Positions 49,131 through 59,481 of a DNA stretch of 64,000 bases are shown here, one piece after another; position 1 is the first letter of the stretch, and every line of letters starts with the position of its first letter. The notes below the pieces were generated by a model, which was not told the origin of the DNA, did not search any database, and saw only the letters and a program-made list of their open reading frames with translations. Source of the DNA: Azospirillum lipoferum (GTDB lineage Bacteria > Pseudomonadota > Alphaproteobacteria > Azospirillales > Azospirillaceae); assembly GCF_024170005.1 (NCBI RefSeq), contig NZ_JALJXJ010000014.1:145475-209474 (forward strand), given 5' to 3'. The translations under genes and the position numbers were made by a program.

Positions 49131-49346
49131 ATGCCCAGAACCACGAACGCGGACGATCTTCCGGAAACCGGCGACCGCCTCGCCGGCTTGGCCGACCGCA
49201 CCAGCCTGATGGCCATCGACGCCACGCTGCGCGCGCTCGGCAGTCCCGCAGGCGCCGCCTCCACCGCTGGCGTGGCGGACATCGCCCGGCGCATGATGCA
49301 GGCGACCAAAGACTTTCGCGCGGCGATGCAGGACACGGCGGAGTAG
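49131..49346 (+). CDS. Small conserved-looking protein of unknown function
   Basis: This 71-residue soluble protein is predicted to be mostly helical, with the pattern LAGLADRTSLMAIDATLRAL followed by a second amphipathic helix (ADIARRMMQATKDFRAAM). No family is recognised. The gene is supported by AAGGATC 4 bases before the ATG, by codon usage like the neighbours, and by an upstream CtrA-type site. CtrA targets in this group of bacteria include motility and cell-cycle genes, so a small accessory or adaptor protein is conceivable, but nothing in the sequence shows it. A GC-rich hairpin element follows the stop. Confidence 0.6.
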   Translation: MPRTTNADDLPETGDRLAGLADRTSLMAIDATLRALGSPAGAASTAGVADIARRMMQATKDFRAAMQDTAE

Positions 49347-49389
49347 CAGGTCTTTCGATCAGGTGAAGGGTGCATGGGCGTGTGCCCGT

Positions 49390-49428
49390 CCCCGACCCTC
49401 TCCCACCAAAGGTGGAGGAGGGTCGGGG
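49390..49428. repeat. GC-rich palindromic (REP-like) element
   Basis: CCCCGACCCTC at 49390-49400 and GAGGGTCGGGG at 49418-49428 form a perfect 11-base stem, with a second short stem (CCACC/GGTGG) inside. It lies between convergent genes, and part of the sequence (GAGGGTCGGGG) recurs at about 63819-63829. It is a dispersed repeat and a possible terminator. Confidence 0.65.
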
Positions 49429-49450
49429 AGGGGCACTCAGCAGCACCGCC

Positions 49451-49870
49451 TCAAGCCGGAACCCCAACGCCCGCCAGATCGCATACCCGCGCCCATTCAT
49501 CATCGCTGACCGGGCAGACCGACAGGCGCGACTGGCGGACCAGCGCCATCGACTGCAACAGCGGATCGGCCTTGATCTGCTTCAGCGTGACGGGGGTCTT
49601 CACCGGCATCACCGGCGCCACGTCGACCATGCCGAAGCGGCCGGCCTCGTCGCCGGGGTCCGGGTAATAGGTGCGGACGATCTCGACGATGCCGACGATC
49701 TCCAGCCCTTCGTTGGAGTGATAGAAGAAGGCGCGGTCGCCCACCTCCATCGCCTTGAGATTGTTGGACGCCTGGTAATTGCGCACCCCGTCCCAATGGG
49801 TCCGGCCGTCGGCGACCATGCGGTCCCAGGAATATTTGAACGGCTCGGACTTCAGCAGCCAGTAGGCCAT
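49451..49870 (-). CDS. EVE domain protein
   Basis: This 139-residue protein consists of a single EVE domain, a PUA-like fold thought to bind modified bases in RNA or DNA. The family start YWLLKSEP, the central WDGVRNYQASNNLKAMEVGDRAFFYHSNEG and VGIVEIVRTYYPDP are all visible. Bacterial stand-alone EVE proteins are widespread and their ligand is unsettled; N-modified cytosines have been proposed. The start lies 17 bases behind the YciI-like gene on the same strand. Alphaproteobacterial genomes often carry EVE and YciI genes together, but a joint function is not known. Confidence 0.9.
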   Translation of the reverse strand: MAYWLLKSEPFKYSWDRMVADGRTHWDGVRNYQASNNLKAMEVGDRAFFYHSNEGLEIVGIVEIVRTYYPDPGDEAGRFGMVDVAPVMPVKTPVTLKQIKADPLLQSMALVRQSRLSVCPVSDDEWARVCDLAGVGVPA

Positions 49871-49887
49871 CGCCGGCGTTCTCCCGC

Positions 49888-50172
49888 TCAGGCCTTGGGG
49901 TAGACGCGGCGCCAGGGCCGGATCGTCACGCTGTCGAACAGGCCGGCCTTGGCATAGGGGTCGCCGGCGGCGAAATCCTGGGCGGCGGCGGCATCGGCGC
50001 ACTCGACGATCAGCAGGCTGCCGACCATGCCGCTCTGGTCGTCCGACAGCAGCGGGCCGGCGGCGAAGATACGGTCGGCGTTGGCCTCCAGATAGGCCAG
50101 ATGCTCGGCGCGGTTGGCGGCGCGGACGTCGGCAGCACCGGCCTTGTCGACGCAATGGAACATGAACAGCAT
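49888..50172 (-). CDS. YciI-like protein
   Basis: This 94-residue protein has the YciI/dimeric alpha-beta barrel fold. Its N-terminal strand MLFMFHCVDK, the RAEHLAYLE helix with the conserved histidine, GPLLSDD, the SLLIVECADAAAAQDFAAGDPYAKAGLF segment and the terminal WRRVYPKA all fit the family. A few YciI relatives have weak hydrolase or dehydrochlorinase-like activity using the conserved His and Asp; most have no known function. AAGGAG about 7 bases upstream supports the ATG. It is likely co-transcribed with the EVE gene. Confidence 0.88.
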   Translation of the reverse strand: MLFMFHCVDKAGAADVRAANRAEHLAYLEANADRIFAAGPLLSDDQSGMVGSLLIVECADAAAAQDFAAGDPYAKAGLFDSVTIRPWRRVYPKA

Positions 50173-50252
50173 GCGGTTCGCTCCTTCATACGATGGAGCG
50201 GGAGCCTAGCTTACGCAGTCGCGGCGGGAAAGCACCGGCTGACGTTTATCGT

Positions 50253-50882
50253 TCACGCCACCACGCGCGGACGGCGCGGCGGCGCCTTTCCTCCCTTGCA
50301 GGGGGAATAGCCGCCGGGGGCGATGCGGCCCAGGCTGATGCCGGTCCGCTCGATCTCACCGAAGCCGCGCAGCCCCATCTCCAGCACCGCGGCCAGCGCG
50401 ATGCGGCCGCAGGCCTCGGCATCACTGCCGGCATGGTGATGGTCCAGCGCGATGCCCAGGAAGTCGGCCAGATGGTTCAGCCGGTGCGCGGTCAGTGTCG
50501 GCCAGGCGCGCCGCGCCATCACGACGGTGCAGAGATAGTCGCAGGCCGGCCAGTCCAGCCCATAATCGCTCAGGGTGTGGCGCAGCACGCTGATGTCGAA
50601 GGCGGCGTTATGGGCCAGGATCAGCCGGCCCTGCACCCGCTCCCGCAAAGCCGCCCACACCTCCGGGAATTCCGGGGCGTCGGCCACGTCCTCTTCCCGG
50701 ATGCCGTGGATGGCGCTGTTGAAGGAGTTGAAGCGCAGTTCGCGCGGGCGGATCAGATGCTCTTCCGTCCCGGTCACGCGTCCGTTCTCGATCCAGGCGA
50801 CGCCGATGGAGCAGGCGCTGGTGCGGGTCTCGTTGGCGGTCTCGAAATCAATGGCGACGGCGTGGCCGGAAATGACGGTCAT
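50253..50882 (-). CDS. DnaQ-like DEDDh 3'-5' exonuclease
   Basis: This 209-residue exonuclease has the metal-binding acidic residues in order: Asp and Glu in AIDFETAN, Asp in LAHNAAFDISVL, and the histidine and final Asp in HHAGSDAEACG. It is closest in layout to stand-alone epsilon-like exonucleases rather than to the replicase subunit, since the C-terminal polymerase-binding tail is replaced by about 40 residues ending in a basic stretch. The ATG at 50882 is preferred to an in-frame start 21 codons upstream. The Nudix gene stops 22 bases upstream on the same strand, so the two may form an operon that deals with nucleotides. Confidence 0.88.
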   Translation of the reverse strand: MTVISGHAVAIDFETANETRTSACSIGVAWIENGRVTGTEEHLIRPRELRFNSFNSAIHGIREEDVADAPEFPEVWAALRERVQGRLILAHNAAFDISVLRHTLSDYGLDWPACDYLCTVVMARRAWPTLTAHRLNHLADFLGIALDHHHAGSDAEACGRIALAAVLEMGLRGFGEIERTGISLGRIAPGGYSPCKGGKAPPRRPRVVA

Positions 50883-50904
50883 TGAGGTCCGGTTTGCTGG
50901 CAGG

Positions 50905-51507
50905 TCAGAGACGGATGAGGCTGGCGAGATCCTCAGGCAGCGCATCTTCCGCCGCCAGCACCCGCAGCTTCAGCAGACTGGCGACCGCCATGGCGTCGGT
51001 GATGGCGCCGGCCAGGACCATGTCGATCACCTCGGCGAAGGGCACGCGGCGGACCGCCAGAACCTCGGTCTCGTCAGGAGCGGGCTCACCCTGCTCCAGC
51101 CCCCAGGCGACGAAGGTGTGGGCGACCTCGTCGGTGATGCAGTTGGACAGGTGCAGCTTCATCAGCGGCATCCAGCGCCGCGCCGTCAGACCGGTCTCCT
51201 CGCGCAACTCGCGCGCCGCCGATTCCTGCGGCTCCACTCCCTTGCGCCCGCCGCCCTCGGGAATTTCCCAGCTGTATTGCTTCAGCGGGAAGCGGTACTG
51301 GCCGACCAGCGTCACCGTGCCGTCGTCATGGATCGGCACCACGCCGGTGGCGAGGCTGCGGGGATGGACGACGCCGTAGATGCCCGGGGCGCCCTTCGGG
51401 GTCAGAACCTTGTGTTCGACCACCTCCATCCAGGCGTTCTCATATTTCATCGTGCTGGTCAGCACGGTCCAGGGATTGCCGGTGGGATCACCGGTTTCGA
51501 TCGGCAC
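50905..51507 (-). CDS. Nudix hydrolase (ADP-ribose pyrophosphatase-like)
   Basis: This protein of about 200 residues hydrolyses a nucleoside diphosphate linked to another moiety. The Nudix helix is visible as ESAARELREETGL, preceded by EIPEGGGRKG; the REL-EE-G core that binds magnesium is intact. The region after it resembles ADP-ribose pyrophosphatases of the NudF type, but the substrate is not certain. The GTG at 51507, with GGAGGGGG upstream, is preferred. The open frame continues about 100 codons upstream through an AT-rich intergenic segment that does not look coding. It is followed by the exonuclease gene. Confidence 0.88.
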   Translation of the reverse strand: MPIETGDPTGNPWTVLTSTMKYENAWMEVVEHKVLTPKGAPGIYGVVHPRSLATGVVPIHDDGTVTLVGQYRFPLKQYSWEIPEGGGRKGVEPQESAARELREETGLTARRWMPLMKLHLSNCITDEVAHTFVAWGLEQGEPAPDETEVLAVRRVPFAEVIDMVLAGAITDAMAVASLLKLRVLAAEDALPEDLASLIRL

Positions 51508-51655
51508 GCGAGGCCCCCTCCGTCGGTTGCGGCCGGAGTATAGGGAGGCGTCCGGGCTGCCGCAATGGGCGCACACAGCAGGCATACAGACAAAAACCGA
51601 TAAAATTTTCTGACAATTGGCGAAAACGAAGTCGAAATCGTTAAATAATGGTTTC

Positions 51656-51684
51656 TTGACAGACAAATCAGTCGCCCCTACTTC
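51656..51684 (+). promoter_or_regulatory. Candidate sigma-70 promoter for the methyltransferase gene
   Basis: TTGACA at 51656-51661, a 17-base spacer and TACTTC at 51679-51684 lie in an AT-rich stretch about 85 bases before the gene. The -35 element is perfect and the -10 element weak. Confidence 0.4.
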
Positions 51685-51766
51685 TAAATCACAGCGCCGA
51701 ATGTCGATGTCATATCCGAAAGCGGTAGATCGGCGCTCCGCCGATTGACCTGGAAAGGGCAGATGC

Positions 51767-52831
51767 GTGGTTCCGCAGATCAGTCCGCAGGATTTGGAGC
51801 GGTGGCGTAACCCCGACTGGCGCATCCGTTTGGCCGCCTGGTGGGAGGGTTATGACCTGTCCCGCCTGCCCCGCGTTTCGAGCCGGGCTGACCTGCGTAA
51901 CTTGGCAGATCGCCGCCGGCCGGGTGCGGTCGATGCGGTCGGCACCGCTTCCCTTCCAGGACCGTCGAACGCGATCGCATCGCCGGGCATAGCTCCAGAC
52001 CCGGCTCCGCCCGGCGGCACTCCGGAACTGGACCGGCTGGCGTTGATGCAACTCGACCGTCACGGCGAGCCGGTCTGGTCACCGGCACGCAGCGAAGGCG
52101 CGCAGCTTCTGTGGGGCCAGGACATGACCGGACCGGAGGAGGCATCCTGGATGGTCGACTCCGTCCGCTCCTTCGGGCTGACCCCGGCCAAGAGCGTGCT
52201 GGACCTGTCGGCCGGTCTCGGCGGGACCGCCCGCGCGTTGGTGGAAAGCTGCGACACCTGGGTGACCGGGCTGGAGCCGTCGCCGCTGCTGGCGAAGCTG
52301 GCGATGGACCGGTCGAAGGCGCTGGGGCTGTCGAAGAAGGCGCCGATCGCCCATTACGACCCGGAGCATTTCAATCAGGCCGGCAGCTTCGACCTCGTGA
52401 TGGCCGACCGCATCGTCCACCGCGTACGCGACAAGGAGCTGTTCCTCGACCGCCTCGGCGACTGCGTGAAGCCCAAGGGCGGCATCGCCCTGTTCGATTA
52501 CGTGATCGACGGTACTCCCGGCTCCTGGGACAGCTGGAACGGCTGGCGGGAGGAGGAGCCGATGGAGGTCTATCCCTGGACCGCCACCCGCATGGCCGAC
52601 GAACTGACCCAGCGCAACCTCGACGTCCGCATCACCGAGGATCTGACCCAGCTGCACCGCCGCCACATCATCGACCGGGTGCGCAAGCTGGCCGACACAC
52701 TGGCTGCCGCCGTACCGCCGGCTCCGGTGCTGGCCGCGTTGAAGCGCGAACTCGCGCTGTGGTGGGCACGGCTGCGGGTTCTGGGCAGCGGCCTGCGCTT
52801 CGTCCGCTATGTGGCGATGAAGCCGGCATGA
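51767..52831 (+). CDS. SAM-dependent methyltransferase
   Basis: This 354-residue protein has a class I methyltransferase core from about residue 125. Motif I is VLDLSAGLGGTARAL, the acidic residue ending strand 2 is in VTGLEPSP, and the later strands DLVMADRIVHRV and GGIALFDYVIDG follow. The first 120 residues form an N-terminal extension rich in Pro, Ala and Arg with no named domain. The C-terminal 60 residues are helical and basic. The substrate is unknown; the core is of the small-molecule or lipid type rather than an RNA or protein methylase. The GTG start has AAAGGG upstream. No operon partner is evident. Confidence 0.82.
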   Translation: MVPQISPQDLERWRNPDWRIRLAAWWEGYDLSRLPRVSSRADLRNLADRRRPGAVDAVGTASLPGPSNAIASPGIAPDPAPPGGTPELDRLALMQLDRHGEPVWSPARSEGAQLLWGQDMTGPEEASWMVDSVRSFGLTPAKSVLDLSAGLGGTARALVESCDTWVTGLEPSPLLAKLAMDRSKALGLSKKAPIAHYDPEHFNQAGSFDLVMADRIVHRVRDKELFLDRLGDCVKPKGGIALFDYVIDGTPGSWDSWNGWREEEPMEVYPWTATRMADELTQRNLDVRITEDLTQLHRRHIIDRVRKLADTLAAAVPPAPVLAALKRELALWWARLRVLGSGLRFVRYVAMKPA

Positions 52832-53204
52832 CGCCCACCCAATGTTCATATGAGTAAAGAAAGGACCTCAGGGGAGGTCATAGGATGATCGAGGGGAACG
52901 GACCGTGGCGTCCCGCAAGGGAGGTTGCGAGGCCGTACTGCATACCCATGCCTATGCTCTCGCTTTCTTGATGCCATGCGTTTGATCTGCCGGACCCCCG
53001 CCCTACATCTTGCCTGCATGACTTGCGGGCGCCCGCAAGGCTGCCTCAGTCTTTTGGATGATTCTCAGGTCATTTGACCGCTCGTCCTGCGGACCGTCGC
53101 GACATGGCTCATAACCCTGGCCCATATCCCTGGACCGTAACCGAAGCACTCTCCCAAGCGCCGATCAAGGCGCACGCCAGACCCAATCGCCAAGGAGGCT
53201 TCCC
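52832..53204 (+). promoter_or_regulatory. acnA upstream region with an 18-base palindrome
   Basis: This 373-base gap has no supported gene. CTTGCGGGC-GCCCGCAAG at 53022-53039 is a perfect 18-base palindrome, and a related partial copy (CCCGCAAGGGAGG) lies near 52914. Both precede acnA and are candidate operators or RNA hairpins. No known aconitase regulator site was recognised. Confidence 0.5.
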
Positions 53205-55895
<2,691 letters not shown>

Positions 55896-55916
55896 GGCTG
55901 CCGGAGCCTGGATAAG

Positions 55917-55957
55917 GAATGGGCCGCTTCCCTCCGGGAAGCGGCCCATTCTTCTTG
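55917..55957. terminator. Terminator of acnA, usable in both directions
   Basis: GAATGGGCCGCTTCCC and its complement form a perfect 16-base stem with a 3-base loop, followed by TTCTT. It separates acnA from the convergent hybrid kinase gene. Confidence 0.88.
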
Positions 55958-55979
55958 GCGAGCTGACCGAAGCCGGCCC

Positions 55980-58900
55980 TCACGCCGCTCCGGCGCTCGC
56001 CATCATGCGGCGGAGGTCGTTGGGGAAGACCGGCTTGTGCAGGATGCGGAAGCCGCGGCGTTCGGCCTCCTCCTGGCGTTCGGAACTGGTGTCGCCGGTC
56101 AGGATGATGCCGGGAACCGACTGGCCCAGCATGGTCTGGACCGCACACACCGCCTCCGGACCGGTGCGGCCCTGCTGGAGCTGGTAATCGGCCAGCACGA
56201 TCTGCGGGCAGCGCCCGTCGGCGCGCAGCCGTTCCAGCGCCTGATCGCCCGACTTGGCGGTCAGCACGTCATAGCCCCAGCCCTCCAGAATCGCCTTGAG
56301 GCCGAGCAGGATGATCGCCTCGTCGTCGATCACCAGCACCATGCCCTTGTCGGAACCGGCCCCGGCTTTGGCCTGGGTGGCAACGGCGGGCGCGGGCGCA
56401 ACGGTCTTCGTGGCCGCCCCCCCGCTCCGCCCACCGCCGAAGGCGTTGGCGATGGCGCTGATCGCCTGCCCGCGGTCGTTGGCGGCGGCATCGTTGGCAA
56501 CCGAACGGCGCGCGAGCGTCGCCGCCGCGGCGGCGGTGCCGCTGGCGGGACGCGGGTTGCCCAGGATCACCCGCGGGAGTTCGACCGCGAAGACCGACCC
56601 CTTGCCTTCCCACGAGCGCACCGTCACCGGATGTCCGAGCAGACGCGACAGCCGCTTGACGATGGCCAGACCCAGGCCGAGGCCGCGCTCGCTGCGCTCG
56701 CCCAACTGGGTGAATTCCTCGAAGATGTCCTCCAGCCGGTCGGCGGGGATGCCGGCGCCGGTGTCCCACACCTCCACCCGCATGCCGGACGGCGTCCGGC
56801 GGCAACCCAGCAGCACCTTGCCCCTGGTGGTGTAGCGCAGCGCATTTTCCACGAGGTTGCGCAGGATACGCTCCAGATGGGCCGGATCGGTGCGGACCCA
56901 GGCACGGGTCGGCACGGCGCGCAACACCAGCCCCTTCTGGGCGGCGCGCGGTCCGTATTCGGCGACCAGACGGCCGAGCATCTGGTTCAGCCGCACCTCG
57001 ACAGGGGTGGCGACGATCTTGCCGGATTCCAGCCGCGACATGTCCAGCAGCCCGTCCAGCAGGCTCTTCAGCGTGTCCAGACCCTGGCGGATGTTGTCGA
57101 GGATCGGCAGCGCCGCATGACCCTGCAACCGGTCGCTCAGCGCCGCGGTGAAGAGATAGAGTGACTGAACCGGCTGGCGCAGATCGTGGCTGGCGGCGGC
57201 GAGGAACTTGGACTTGCCGTCATTGGCCTGATCGGCCTCCTCCCGCGCGCGGTGCAGTTCGGCCTCGGCCTGCTTGCGGTCGGTGACCTCGACGGCGGCA
57301 CAGGTGACGCCCTCCACACGGCCGGAGGGACGGCCGGAAGGATCAAGCAGCGGGTCGACGGTCAGGTCGAAGAAGCGGTCTTCGTCCTTGCAGCGGATAC
57401 GCACCTCTTCGCGCGCACCGACCCCGCTTTCCATCACCCGACGCTTCAGCGCCATCATCCCGTCGGCATCCTCGCGCTGGCTGCACAGGTCGGCGTCGGT
57501 ACGGCCGATCAGCGCGTCGGGCGCGAAGCCGAGCCATTCCGAATGGGCCCAGGTGTAGCGCAGCTCGCGGTCCTGGTTGAACACCACCACGCCGGAATTG
57601 CGCAGGCCGGTGCGCACCCGTTCCTCGGCGACGCGCAGCGCCTCCTCGGTGCGCTTGCGCTCGGTGATGTCGATGCCGGTGGCGATCAGATGGGTGACAT
57701 GGCCGTCGCCGTCGACCATCGGCGTCAGGTTGACATCCACCGTCATTTCCCGTGGGGCGGTATCCCGCCCCGTCGGGACGCGCAGCCCGGCGTCGAAGCG
57801 GGAGGAGCGCCCATTCGCCCCCAGCGCCAGCGCCTGCCGCAGCCGTTCGCGCCCGGCCTCGTCGAAGGACAGCCAGCAGATCTCGTCGAAAGGACGGCCG
57901 ACGATGCGCGCAGCTGGCACCCCGGCGGCGTCGGCGGCGGCGCGGTTGACCTGGGCCACCGCCCCATCCGGCGTCAGCACGCCGACATAGGCGGGCAGCG
58001 CGTCCAGCACGGCGCGGATGTGGCTTTCCGACTGGCGCAGCGCCGCTTCGCGCGCTTCCAGCCGGTCGGCCATCATGTCGAAGGCGTGGCCGAGCTGGCC
58101 GATCTCCGACGAGCGGTCGGACAGCTTGACGCGGGTGGCGGTCTTGCCCTCGCTCCAGTCGCGGGCGGCGGAAACCAGCGCATCGACCGGACGGCGGATG
58201 AACAGGGTGCCGCCGATCCAAGCGGCGGCGGCGGCGACCAGGAAGCCGGACAGCGTCATCAGCAGCCCGTCGCGGGTCGCACGGTCGACCACTCCCATGG
58301 CGGCGCCACGGTCGACGCCGACGCTGATGAACAGGTCGCGGATGCCGGCGGACGGCGGGGAGAAGGCCAGGATGCGCGACGCGCCGTCCAGGCCGGGCAT
58401 CATGGTCACACCGGATTCCCGCTCCGCCAGAAGCCCCAGATAGCTGTCCGGCAGCCGTTCACCGGCGCGGCCCTGGGTGCCCGGCAGCTTCACCAGGATG
58501 GTGCCTGAGCGGTCGGCGACCGTCAGGGTGGTGTTCTCCGGCATCGGACGGGCGGCGAACATGGCGGACAGCCGCGGCACGTCGAGCGACAGGGCGACCA
58601 CGCCGGCCCGGCGGCCGTCGCTGTCGGAATAGGGGGCGGCGACCGGCAGTTCGCCGCCGTCGGCACCGGAGTGGGTGATCGTCCATTCGCCGACGGCGAA
58701 GCGCCCCTGCGCCATCGCCCGGCGGTAATGCGGCTGGGCGTTCAGCGACGCACCGACGCGCGACGGGTCGGCACTGCACAGGATGCGCCCCTCGGCATCG
58801 GTGATCGACAGGGTGCGGTAGTCGGCGGAACGGGTGGCCAGCCGCTCCAGATAGCTCTGGCAGCTGTTGATCTCGCCCTGGCGGAGGAACTGCGCCTCGG

Positions 58901-59099
58901 TCACCGCGGTGACCATCAGGCGGGCGCTGTCGATCAGACGGAAATGCTCGCTTTCCACTTGGCGCAGAAGCCGTTCGGCCTGGAGCGTCACCTCTCCCTC
59001 GCGCTCCGCCCGCTGTTCGAGCACGCTGTAGATCTGGATGCCGATCGCCGGCAGCACTGCGAGCAGGACCAGGATGAAGAGGCGTGCCAGAAGGGTCAT
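55980..59099 (-). CDS. Hybrid sensor histidine kinase (Cache-HAMP-PAS-PAS-HisKA-HATPase-REC)
   Basis: This 1039-residue membrane kinase has segments near 5-25 and 280-302 flanking a double-Cache-like periplasmic sensor. HAMP (about 303-355) and two PAS domains follow. The HisKA domain has its phospho-acceptor in ASHDLRQPVQSL, a variant seen in the RpfC/NahK-like group with DLRQP in place of EIRTP. The ATPase domain has NALRYT, DTGAGI and GLGLGLAIVKRL. A flexible Ala/Gly linker leads to a C-terminal receiver with the acceptor in LADYQLQQGRTG. NahK-type kinases control biofilm or motility switches. No response regulator gene lies beside it. A CtrA-type site lies about 105 bases upstream. Confidence 0.92.
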   Translation of the reverse strand: MTLLARLFILVLLAVLPAIGIQIYSVLEQRAEREGEVTLQAERLLRQVESEHFRLIDSARLMVTAVTEAQFLRQGEINSCQSYLERLATRSADYRTLSITDAEGRILCSADPSRVGASLNAQPHYRRAMAQGRFAVGEWTITHSGADGGELPVAAPYSDSDGRRAGVVALSLDVPRLSAMFAARPMPENTTLTVADRSGTILVKLPGTQGRAGERLPDSYLGLLAERESGVTMMPGLDGASRILAFSPPSAGIRDLFISVGVDRGAAMGVVDRATRDGLLMTLSGFLVAAAAAWIGGTLFIRRPVDALVSAARDWSEGKTATRVKLSDRSSEIGQLGHAFDMMADRLEAREAALRQSESHIRAVLDALPAYVGVLTPDGAVAQVNRAAADAAGVPAARIVGRPFDEICWLSFDEAGRERLRQALALGANGRSSRFDAGLRVPTGRDTAPREMTVDVNLTPMVDGDGHVTHLIATGIDITERKRTEEALRVAEERVRTGLRNSGVVVFNQDRELRYTWAHSEWLGFAPDALIGRTDADLCSQREDADGMMALKRRVMESGVGAREEVRIRCKDEDRFFDLTVDPLLDPSGRPSGRVEGVTCAAVEVTDRKQAEAELHRAREEADQANDGKSKFLAAASHDLRQPVQSLYLFTAALSDRLQGHAALPILDNIRQGLDTLKSLLDGLLDMSRLESGKIVATPVEVRLNQMLGRLVAEYGPRAAQKGLVLRAVPTRAWVRTDPAHLERILRNLVENALRYTTRGKVLLGCRRTPSGMRVEVWDTGAGIPADRLEDIFEEFTQLGERSERGLGLGLAIVKRLSRLLGHPVTVRSWEGKGSVFAVELPRVILGNPRPASGTAAAAATLARRSVANDAAANDRGQAISAIANAFGGGRSGGAATKTVAPAPAVATQAKAGAGSDKGMVLVIDDEAIILLGLKAILEGWGYDVLTAKSGDQALERLRADGRCPQIVLADYQLQQGRTGPEAVCAVQTMLGQSVPGIILTGDTSSERQEEAERRGFRILHKPVFPNDLRRMMASAGAA

Positions 59100-59481
59100 G
59101 GCGTAGACGAGGCTCCTCCGCGAAGCCGACCGGATGGAACGCCGGATGCGTCACCCTGCGGCATGCCCAAGTGCGGCATGCCTATCGCTAACGCACTTAT
59201 GGTTAAGCGCCGGTTAATTTAGAAAACAGCGAGTCAGAATAGACGAAAGGACATGAACGCAAGACTTTCGATTTCTCCTAAATTTTCGGTAATCGGCGAG
59301 CGCTTACATCGAAAATCGCAGGATACCACCATCGAGCGGCTATGACCGAAAGGAGTATGGCCCTGCGGCTTCCTTGATCTTCCACCATTGCGATGCTCGA
59401 CGACTTCTTTGAAAGGCTGGATTTCAGCCATGGGTTTGCTCCAAGGGAACAGCCTGCGGGGTGGGCTGTTGAAGCCTTGCA
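59100..59481. other. Divergent intergenic region between hybrid kinase and amidoligase
   Basis: 382 bases without a supported gene. It holds a CtrA-type site (59203-59217) and an 11-base direct repeat TGCGGCATGCC at 59157-59167 and 59172-59182. The stretch 59190-59300 is AT-richer than average. Confidence 0.5.
59203..59217. promoter_or_regulatory. CtrA-type binding site
   Basis: TTAAGCGCCGGTTAA matches TTAA-N7-TTAA exactly. On the minus strand the downstream half continues as TTAACCAT, like strong Caulobacter sites. It lies about 105 bases before the hybrid kinase start and about 265 before the amidoligase. Confidence 0.55.
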
